Shown: positions 5,376 through 12,378 of the stretch, piece by piece
Layout of the letters: the number at the start of each line of letters is the position of its first letter
Position numbering within the stretch: position 1 is the stretch's first letter
From: Gammaproteobacteria bacterium
GTDB lineage: Bacteria > Pseudomonadota > Gammaproteobacteria > GRL18
NCBI GenBank assembly: GCA_023144715.1
Contig: JAGLFC010000018.1
Location: 1 to 23,908, forward strand
Reading direction: 5' to 3'
DNA: 23,908 nucleotides
The notes under the pieces: model-generated
The model's input: the letters and a program-made list of their open reading frames with translations, nothing else
What the model was told of the DNA's origin: nothing
The model's database searches: none
Made by a program: the position numbers and the translations under genes

Positions 5376-7493
5376 GTGTTTTTAATCAGCGATTTGTGTA
5401 AAATTTTAAGTACCTATCTTGATGATGATAAGGTAAAGATGGTATATGATGCTTATCTATTTGGTGCTGAAGCTCATGAAGGGCAAACACGAATGACGGG
5501 TGAACCTTATATTTATCATCCAATTGCTGTAGCTCGTATTCTTGCTGAAATGCGTATGGATGAAAAATCTTTAGTCGCTGCTATTTTACATGATGTCATT
5601 GAAGATACTGATATTATTAAAGAACAAATTGTTGAAAAATTTGGTTATGAAGTGGCTGAAATTGTGGATGGTGTCACCAAACTTAATCATATTCACTTTG
5701 ACAATAAACAAGAAGCCAAAGCTGAAAGTTTTCGTAAAATGATTTTAGCAATGGTCAATGATCTACGTGTCATTTTGATTAAACTCGCCGATAGACTACA
5801 TAATATGCGTACTTTAGGGATTATGCGTCCTGATAAAGCACGTCGTATTGCTGCGGAAACCTTAGAAGTATATGCACCTATTGCCAATCGTTTAGGCATG
5901 AATATTATGCGTCACGAATTAGAGGATTTAGGTTTTCAAGCCTATTACCCTATGCGTTATAGAGCAATTAAAGAGGCTGTTTTAAAAACACGTGGGCATC
6001 AAACAGCCATTGTTAAAAAGATTCAAACTGCTTTAGAAACAAATCTCCATAAAGAAAATATTAATTGTCGTGTGTTAGGACGTGAAAAACATCTATATAG
6101 TATTTATCATAAAATGCAGGATAAGCATCTTAAATTTTCAGAAGTTTATGATGTGTATGCTTTTCGTTTAGTCGTGGATAATGTTGATGTCTGTTATCGT
6201 TCTCTTGGTGTTGTTCATGCTATTTATAAGCCTATTCCTGGTAAATTTAAAGATTATATTGCCATTCCAAAAGTCAATGGTTATCAATCTTTACATACCA
6301 TTTTATTCAGCCCCTTTGGTGTTCACATTGAAGTGCAATTACGCACCCAAGAAATGCATGATGTCGCTGAAAATGGTATTGCTGCCCATTGGGGTTATAA
6401 AGAGGGTGAAGATAATGCAAATGGCAGTGCCATTGCTCAAAGTAAAACACGTGAATGGCTCAAAGGATTGCTTGAATTACAAAAAACATCAGGCAATCCC
6501 ATTGAATTTTTAGAAAGTGTTAAGGTAGATTTATATCCTGATGAAGTGTATGTTTTTACACCCAATGGGGATATTATGAAACTTCCTAGAGGGGCTACTA
6601 TTATTGATTTTGCCTATGCAGTACATACTGATATTGGTAATACAGCCATTGCTGCCATTATTAATAAAAATCATTGTCCACTGAGTACACAACTCAAAAA
6701 TGGTCAAACGATTAAAATTCTTACCGCATCAGACTCTACCCCTAACCCCGCATGGCTAAATTTTGTGTATACTGCTAAGGCACGTAGTAATATCCGCAGT
6801 ATGTTGAAAAACTTACATCAAGAAGAAGCCGTTGTTTTTGGTGTTAAATTATTAAATAAATGCCTTTCTAAATTACAGATATCTATTGATGATTTATCTC
6901 AAACTCGCATTCAAAAAGTACTGGAAGATTATCATTTAAAAACATTTGATGATTTATTAACTCAAGTGGGTTTAGGGAATCGTATTCCTCAGCTTGTTAT
7001 CCGTCATTTGTTTCCTGATCAAAGTGATACTTTAGATGAGCCCTGTAAAAAAGGACAGTCATTAAATATTAAAGGTACTGAAGGAACGGTTGTTCATTAT
7101 GGGCGTTGTTGTCATCCTATTCCAGATGATAATATTATTGGTTATATCAGTTCTGGGCGTGGTATTGTGATTCATACAAGAACCTGTAGTAATGCCAAAG
7201 AATTTTATAAACAAGATCAAAAATGGATTGATCTTGAATGGAGCCATGACATTAATGCAGAGTTTAGTGTTTCTTTACGTGTAGTTGTAGAGCATCGTAA
7301 AGGAGTTTTGGCAATAATTGCTTCCTCCATTTCTGATAGTGAAGCCAATATTGAACATGTGGTCACCAGTAACCTTGATGATCAACTTTCTTCACTTGAT
7401 TTTATTTTATCAGTACGAAATCGCCAGCATCTGGCTCAAATTATGAGAAATTTAAGAATTTTAGATATGGTAAAAACCATTACTCGTTTATAG
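5376..7493 (+). CDS. spoT: Bifunctional (p)ppGpp synthetase/hydrolase SpoT
   Basis: A 705-residue protein, full length for SpoT. The order is: an HD hydrolase domain with His48, His72-Asp73 ('AILHDVIEDT') and 'LADRLHN' (137-143); a RelA/SpoT synthetase domain with 'DYIAIPKVNGYQSLHT' (293-308) and 'EVQLRTQEMHDVAENGIAAHW' split around 319-339; a TGS domain near 390-450; a Cys-containing regulatory segment ('GRCCHPIPDD'); and a C-terminal ACT domain (about 635-704). The synthetase signature reads KFKD (290-293), the basic type of bifunctional enzymes (RXKD) rather than the EXDD of synthetase-only RelA, with Arg replaced by Lys. It makes and degrades the stringent-response alarmones in the cytoplasm. 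The start is GTG 5376, with AGGA about 10 nt upstream and an N-terminus aligning with E. coli SpoT. Confidence 0.96.
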   Translation: MFLISDLCKILSTYLDDDKVKMVYDAYLFGAEAHEGQTRMTGEPYIYHPIAVARILAEMRMDEKSLVAAILHDVIEDTDIIKEQIVEKFGYEVAEIVDGVTKLNHIHFDNKQEAKAESFRKMILAMVNDLRVILIKLADRLHNMRTLGIMRPDKARRIAAETLEVYAPIANRLGMNIMRHELEDLGFQAYYPMRYRAIKEAVLKTRGHQTAIVKKIQTALETNLHKENINCRVLGREKHLYSIYHKMQDKHLKFSEVYDVYAFRLVVDNVDVCYRSLGVVHAIYKPIPGKFKDYIAIPKVNGYQSLHTILFSPFGVHIEVQLRTQEMHDVAENGIAAHWGYKEGEDNANGSAIAQSKTREWLKGLLELQKTSGNPIEFLESVKVDLYPDEVYVFTPNGDIMKLPRGATIIDFAYAVHTDIGNTAIAAIINKNHCPLSTQLKNGQTIKILTASDSTPNPAWLNFVYTAKARSNIRSMLKNLHQEEAVVFGVKLLNKCLSKLQISIDDLSQTRIQKVLEDYHLKTFDDLLTQVGLGNRIPQLVIRHLFPDQSDTLDEPCKKGQSLNIKGTEGTVVHYGRCCHPIPDDNIIGYISSGRGIVIHTRTCSNAKEFYKQDQKWIDLEWSHDINAEFSVSLRVVVEHRKGVLAIIASSISDSEANIEHVVTSNLDDQLSSLDFILSVRNRQHLAQIMRNLRILDMVKTITRL

Positions 7494-7532
7494 TATTAAA
7501 TTTTTTTCATTGCTCTTTATTAAAGGCTTTTT

Positions 7533-8087
7533 ATGAAACACACTTTTCTTTTTTTCATCGTTCTAATATTTATGATACAGTCTACTTCTATTTTGGCTCA
7601 AGATGTGACACTTTGTCCTAAAGAACGTCTTGCTATATGCACAATGGATTACACACCAGTATGTGCTTCAATGAAAGATGATTCAGTAAAAAATTATGGA
7701 AATGCTTGCAGTGCTTGTGCTGATCCTGAGGTAGTTTCTCATGTAGTCGGTGTGTGTCCTGCTCACACCTTATTAACAGAAGAAGTGACTAGATTATTTT
7801 CTGGTAATACGTATCAAGCAGTGATTCCTTCCAGAAAAATTTCTATGACGGTTTATGTTGATCCAAATGGTACAATGCGAGGTATGCAAGCAGGACATAA
7901 ATTTACAACAAAATGGCGGATCAATGATGAAGGGCAAATTTGTGTCAGTTATAAAGATAAAATGAATTGTCGTTTTGTGATGTATGAAGAAGGAAAATAT
8001 AAAAAATATAAGCTTAATGAACAAGGTGAAAATATCGCCTTAGTTATTTATCAATCTTTTGCAAAGGGTAATATTCATAACTACTAG
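7533..8087 (+). CDS. Secreted protein with a Kazal-type domain
   Basis: A 184-residue protein with a signal peptide (residues 1-22, ending ILA-QD). Residues 28-75 carry six cysteines (28, 36, 44, 59, 62, 75) with Tyr55 and Asn57 in 'NYGNACSAC', matching the Kazal pattern, in which C-x7-C and Y-x3-C-x2-C are diagnostic. Kazal domains are best known as serine-protease inhibitors or binding modules. The remaining ~100 residues form a separate, probably beta-rich unit with Cys137 and Cys146 ('GQICVSYKDKMNC') that resembles small bacterial periplasmic domains of unknown function; I do not assign a family. ATG 7533 has AAGG 6 nt upstream. It sits between spoT and recG, where relatives usually have no gene or a trmH-type gene, and its 3' end overlaps the proposed recG start by 29 nt. 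Confidence 0.8.
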   Translation: MKHTFLFFIVLIFMIQSTSILAQDVTLCPKERLAICTMDYTPVCASMKDDSVKNYGNACSACADPEVVSHVVGVCPAHTLLTEEVTRLFSGNTYQAVIPSRKISMTVYVDPNGTMRGMQAGHKFTTKWRINDEGQICVSYKDKMNCRFVMYEEGKYKKYKLNEQGENIALVIYQSFAKGNIHNY

Positions 8088-10203
8088 GGATCATGCTAAT
8101 GGACTTGAACAGTCGATTATTGTCCTTAAAGGAATTGGTAAAAAGTTATCAGAACGTTTTGCCAAACGCTCACTATTCAGTCTGAATGATTTATTATTTC
8201 ACTTACCCATTCGCTACCAAGATAAAACAAAAGTGGTTAATATTGCCCATTTACAAGTGGGGCATAGTGCATTATTTACAGGAGAGTTACTCGAATGTCA
8301 GGTGCAAACACTCAGACGTACTGTTTTAAGCTGTGTGATTAATGATGGTACAGGGGTGATCAATGTCCGTTTTTTTCATTTTAATTCAGCACAAGCAAAA
8401 TCCCTCATTAATGCCACCGAACAAGGAAGGTGGCTCAGTTGTTTTGCAGATATAAAACGAGGTAGAAATTCTCTGGAAGTGATTCATCCAGAATATCATA
8501 TTATTAATGATGATTACACTATTCCCATTGATAATAGCCTAACACCTGTTTATCCGACCACAGAAGGGCTTTCACAAGGTGTGTTACGCAATACCATTAA
8601 ACAAGCGTTGAATTATCTTGAACGAGCAGTAATTGATGATTATTTACCTTTCGCGATACGTGAAGAATTAAAACTTCCTTCTTTAAATGAAACATTAAAT
8701 TATTTACATCATCCACCACCAGATAGCTCTGCCTTTGAATTACACTCTGATCAGAATCATTATCGACAACGTTTGGTTTTAGAAGAATTATTGGCACATC
8801 AATTAAGTATGAAATGTGCCTATCAAAAGAAAAAACAGCTTTATTCTTATTCTTTATCTATACGAAATCATCCAGATAGCTATTGTGCAAAATTTCTTAA
8901 ACAACTGCCTTTTCAGCTCACTCAAGCACAGCAACGAGTGATTGCTGATATTGCTGAAGATCTGACTGTATCACATCCTATGCAACGTTTAGTTCAGGGA
9001 GATGTGGGATCAGGTAAAACAATGGTTGCTGTTTTAGCCGCTTTATATGCCATTGAAAATGGTTTTCAAGTGGCTTTAATGGCTCCTACAGAATTATTAG
9101 CGGAGCAACATTATAATAATTTTCAGCAATGGCTAGAAGTATTGAATTTACAAGTAGCTTGGTTGAGTGGTCAATGTAAGGTAAAACAACGACGAGAAGC
9201 ATTACAATGTATTGCTGATGGATCAGCCAATATGGTGATAGGCACACATGCCTTATTTCAAGAAAAAGTAGTATTTCATCATTTAGGTTTAGTGATTATT
9301 GATGAACAACATCGCTTTGGCGTTCATCAACGTTTTGCATTGATACAAAAAGGCATAAAAAAAGAAACAGATAAAGAATATTATCCTCATCAATTAAGTA
9401 TGACTGCAACCCCTATTCCTCGCACATTAGCAATGACTGCTTATGCTGATCTGGATTGTTCAGTCATTGATGAATTACCGCCAGGACGGACACCTGTAGA
9501 AACGGTTGTGATTGGAGAACATCGCCGTAATGAAGTATTAGAACGTGTGCATCAGGCTTGTTTAACGGGAAGACAAGCGTATTGGGTGTGTACTTTAATT
9601 GAAGAATCTGAACTATTGCAATGTCAGGCGGCAGAAGAGACTTATAAAATATTGCAAGAGGCATTTCCAAATTTAGCCATTGGCTTGGTACATGGGCGAA
9701 TGAAAAACGATGAAAAACAGGCCATTATGAATGCCTTTAAAGCAGGTGAACTGTTATTGTTAATTGCTACCACGGTTATTGAAGTGGGTGTGGATGTCCC
9801 CAATGCTAGTGTAATGATTATTGAAAATGCAGAACGTTTGGGATTATCACAACTACATCAACTGAGAGGAAGGGTCGGACGTGGCAGTCAATCCAGTGCC
9901 TGTATATTAATGTATAGCCATCCATTATCTAAAAATGGTAAAGCACGTTTAATGATCTTACGAGGAACCAATGATGGTTTTATCGTGGCACAAAAAGATC
10001 TTGAACTGAGAGGTGCTGGTGAATTAATGGGGACTCGACAAACAGGTTTAGCTGAAATGAAAATTGCTGATTTAATGAGAGATCAGCATTTAATTCCTAA
10101 GATTGATAAACTTGCACAGTGTTTAATGCAAGAATATCCAGACAATATTGAGCCTATTATTAATCGTTGGATAGGTAAAAAAATGGAATATTACTCATTA
10201 TAA
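8059..10203 (+). CDS. recG: ATP-dependent DNA helicase RecG
   Basis: A 714-residue protein (E. coli RecG 693). The N-terminal 'LKGIGKKLSERFAK' and 'DLLFHLPIRYQD' segments and the OB-fold wedge domain (about 60-165) are followed by the helicase core. That core has Walker A GDVGSGKT (314-321), the RecG-type DEQH box (415-418, in 'IIDEQHRFG'), 'VHGRMK', 'ATTVIEVGVDVPNA' and 'QLRGRVGRG' (601-609), and then the RecG signature 'LELRGAGELMGTRQTG'. RecG reverses stalled forks and remodels D-loops, R-loops and Holliday junctions. The start is uncertain: TTG 8059 is the only reasonable in-frame start before the conserved region but has no clear Shine-Dalgarno and overlaps the previous gene by 29 nt. 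The ATGs at 8093 and 8099 are out of frame. Expression is probably coupled to the upstream gene. Confidence 0.95.
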   Translation: MQRVIFITTRDHANGLEQSIIVLKGIGKKLSERFAKRSLFSLNDLLFHLPIRYQDKTKVVNIAHLQVGHSALFTGELLECQVQTLRRTVLSCVINDGTGVINVRFFHFNSAQAKSLINATEQGRWLSCFADIKRGRNSLEVIHPEYHIINDDYTIPIDNSLTPVYPTTEGLSQGVLRNTIKQALNYLERAVIDDYLPFAIREELKLPSLNETLNYLHHPPPDSSAFELHSDQNHYRQRLVLEELLAHQLSMKCAYQKKKQLYSYSLSIRNHPDSYCAKFLKQLPFQLTQAQQRVIADIAEDLTVSHPMQRLVQGDVGSGKTMVAVLAALYAIENGFQVALMAPTELLAEQHYNNFQQWLEVLNLQVAWLSGQCKVKQRREALQCIADGSANMVIGTHALFQEKVVFHHLGLVIIDEQHRFGVHQRFALIQKGIKKETDKEYYPHQLSMTATPIPRTLAMTAYADLDCSVIDELPPGRTPVETVVIGEHRRNEVLERVHQACLTGRQAYWVCTLIEESELLQCQAAEETYKILQEAFPNLAIGLVHGRMKNDEKQAIMNAFKAGELLLLIATTVIEVGVDVPNASVMIIENAERLGLSQLHQLRGRVGRGSQSSACILMYSHPLSKNGKARLMILRGTNDGFIVAQKDLELRGAGELMGTRQTGLAEMKIADLMRDQHLIPKIDKLAQCLMQEYPDNIEPIINRWIGKKMEYYSL

Positions 10204-10250
10204 TCAATAAATTTTTAAAGCAATAAATATCACCTCATTTTACTAGTGAG

Positions 10251-11549
10251 CTAGTGTTTGGGAATATTATTGTTCATCACTTGTAACCAATGAATAAGCG
10301 GTATTGCTATACTTATCAATAATAAAATTAAGAGGATATTCATCCATAATGGTTTTGTAATGTGGGGTTGCTTTATACTAAAATGTGAAAGTCTCATAAA
10401 AGGTCTTGATACCATAAAATGTAATAGAGCCGCAATCAATAAGCATATTAAAAAACTAATAATGGCATTGAGATGATGTCCATAAGAAAGCTGATTGCCT
10501 TTGAGGTAAGTGAATACAAAAATATGGCTTAAATACATTTCATAGGACACTAAACCAATGAATCTAAGTGGATAAAAGGTGAAAATAGGATAGAAAATCT
10601 TATCCTTAAAAAAAGAAATTAACATCATTATTGCAAATAAAAAGCTTACAATAACAAGATATTTAATAATTTGTAAATGAAAAGCATGAGGTGAAAAATC
10701 TTTAGGTAAAAAATTGTCAGGATTAGAATTAACGTGTATCTTATAAAATATAATGATGAGTAAAAAGAGAACGCATCCACTGAGCATTTTTCTTGAAACA
10801 GAAGAAAAACTAATATTTTTTTCGACCATATAAAAATGTGTTAATGCTAATAAAATACCTATATAAAAACTACTGATAGATAATACATGAATATCGGTTG
10901 ATATTTTTGTGAAATAAAGACTAAAGGGAAGGGGTAGTAGGAGAATAAAGGTCACTAAACTGTATTTTATAAAGGAATTTTTAAATGAAAAAAAGGTATT
11001 TAAAATATGAATAAGTATGATCAAAAAAATATAAAAAATGAATTCAACACTGAGTGACCATGCAACGGGAATAACACTGAATACAGTGCTATCAAAAAAA
11101 CTATGGATGAATAAATAATGACTGATCAGATGGTAAAAGCGATCAGCATTGATATAAATCGCTTGATAATTAAAAGAAGGGAAATACAATAATACACATA
11201 TTAATAAATAATAGAGTGGAGCAATACGAAAAAAACGCCGTAAAATAAAGTGATTGATAGGCTGAATAGTCTGTCTATGATACAGTTTTTTAAATTGTGG
11301 TAAAAATAATAAATAAGCAGATAGAATAAAAAATAATTGTACGCCATAAGGTCCGATATAAAAAAAACTATATAAAGGATTCAGCCAAGCAAATATAGAA
11401 TCTGGAATACGAAACAATTCCATATAATGGTAGGAAACGACCGATAAAATGGCAATACCCCTGATACCATCACATTCAGCATATTCAGGGCTTGATATAG
11501 GTGTTGGAAATAATGATTGCCATTGTTGTTTATTAAAAATTTTAGTCAT
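10251..11549 (-). CDS. Acyltransferase family 3 membrane protein (OafA/OatA-like)
   Basis: A 432-residue membrane protein with about ten hydrophobic helices. The acyltransferase-3 hallmarks are present: an N-terminal 'ECDGIRGIAILSVVSYHY' with the conserved His41, 'RRFFRIAPLYYL' (104-115), and 'WSLSVEF' (164-170), corresponding to the family WSLxVE motif. These enzymes transfer acetyl or other acyl groups from the cytoplasm to surface carbohydrates such as O-antigen, exopolysaccharide or peptidoglycan. The acceptor cannot be told here. No periplasmic SGNH domain is fused, so it is the stand-alone type. It is convergent with recG (47 bp between stops, containing a small ACTAG/CTAGT hairpin) and lies downstream of the PBP1A unit on the same strand after a 226-bp gap. 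Confidence 0.88.
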   Translation of the reverse strand: MTKIFNKQQWQSLFPTPISSPEYAECDGIRGIAILSVVSYHYMELFRIPDSIFAWLNPLYSFFYIGPYGVQLFFILSAYLLFLPQFKKLYHRQTIQPINHFILRRFFRIAPLYYLLICVLLYFPSFNYQAIYINADRFYHLISHYLFIHSFFDSTVFSVIPVAWSLSVEFIFYIFLIILIHILNTFFSFKNSFIKYSLVTFILLLPLPFSLYFTKISTDIHVLSISSFYIGILLALTHFYMVEKNISFSSVSRKMLSGCVLFLLIIIFYKIHVNSNPDNFLPKDFSPHAFHLQIIKYLVIVSFLFAIMMLISFFKDKIFYPIFTFYPLRFIGLVSYEMYLSHIFVFTYLKGNQLSYGHHLNAIISFLICLLIAALLHFMVSRPFMRLSHFSIKQPHITKPLWMNILLILLLISIAIPLIHWLQVMNNNIPKH

Positions 11550-11581
11550 ATTGTCTGTGTACCCGTGATCAATGAAAATGA

Positions 11582-11779
11582 ATGGATGTCATCTTTTGGG
11601 CAGGCACGTCATTACTCATTATTGCGTTGCATCTTGTATTTATTGAAAAATACAAATCATTATCTATTGAACAATTTTTATATTACATAGAAAAAATTGC
11701 AATACAAAATTTACTTGAAACAATTAATGTTTTTGAGCAAATAAGCATCTACCTCAAAATTCACAACTTAACATTCTAA
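11582..11779 (+). CDS. Doubtful 65-codon ORF with one membrane segment
   Basis: This open frame fills the gap between two minus-strand genes. It starts MDVIFWAGTSLLIIALHLVF, a clear hydrophobic helix, and ends in an amphipathic segment rich in Ile and Leu. There is no convincing Shine-Dalgarno, no recognised family, and it touches the 3' end of the minus-strand neighbour. In DNA this AT-rich a 65-codon frame can occur by chance, and T-rich DNA readily encodes apparent membrane helices. It is recorded only because it occupies most of an otherwise empty interval. Confidence 0.18.
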   Translation: MDVIFWAGTSLLIIALHLVFIEKYKSLSIEQFLYYIEKIAIQNLLETINVFEQISIYLKIHNLTF

Positions 11780-12378
11780 TTTTTTAACAAGGTTTTAATC
11801 TGTGCTATTGAAGCTTTTTGCATGGTTTTCCAAGTGAGGGGATTAATTGGAGGCATTTTTCTTTGTTTTTCAGACAAAGTAATGAGTTTAATTTGATAAT
11901 CACCGGCATAAAATTGATAACTAGGAATGAGTTGATAGTGATGTTGGCTCGAAAATAGTTTCCAATCATGTAATTGATAAGGTATGTTTTTTTCGATAAG
12001 AAATAGGGCTATTTCTTCAGGAGAATCAGCCATCACCAAAAGATCAATACTACTTTGTGTATGAGCATGACCAAGTAATACTGAACCAATAAGACGTGGT
12101 TTAAATGAAGCAAATAATGTCATAGCATGGAGAGCGGTTTGCCTTAATTTTATTAATGTTTGTCCATGATCATTATTGTGGTAGAGATTTTGATGAATTT
12201 TTATCTGCTCTAAAATTTCTTCATTATTCGGAAAAATATGTTTGTCTTTAATGCCCAGATGATGTGCTGCTTTTTTTCGGGCTAATTGAATATTATCAAA
12301 GCCTTCTTCATTTATTAAACGTGCTGTTTCAACAGCAATTTGTTGCTGTAATTTATGAGTATTAGAATAATTCTTCAT
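11776..12378 (-). CDS. Nucleotidyltransferase-like protein overlapping the PBP1A gene
   Basis: A 200-residue cytoplasmic protein without signal or membrane helix. An N-terminal helical part ('VETARLINEEGFDNIQLARKKAAHHLGI') precedes a segment like the minimal nucleotidyltransferase fold: 'RLIGSVLLGHAHTQSSIDLLV', given here as G98-S99 followed by S110-I111-D112. The family pattern is hG[GS]...DxD; here the first aspartate position is serine, so catalysis is doubtful. Similar small proteins occur in other gammaproteobacteria, sometimes under the misleading name UDP-N-acetylmuramate-alanine ligase; it has no Mur ligase features. Its ATG (12378) lies 17 nt inside the end of the PBP1A gene, implying coupled translation and perhaps a cell-wall role. 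Function unknown. Confidence 0.72.
   Translation of the reverse strand: MKNYSNTHKLQQQIAVETARLINEEGFDNIQLARKKAAHHLGIKDKHIFPNNEEILEQIKIHQNLYHNNDHGQTLIKLRQTALHAMTLFASFKPRLIGSVLLGHAHTQSSIDLLVMADSPEEIALFLIEKNIPYQLHDWKLFSSQHHYQLIPSYQFYAGDYQIKLITLSEKQRKMPPINPLTWKTMQKASIAQIKTLLKN

Noticed and set aside
6181..6513. A 110-codon plus-strand frame inside spoT
   Set aside because: A shifted reading of the conserved synthetase domain; the hydrophobic look comes from T-rich codons.
10242..10255. ACTAG-TGAG-CTAGT hairpin between recG and the acyltransferase gene, as a terminator
   Set aside because: A stem of only five base pairs without a T-run; too weak to call.
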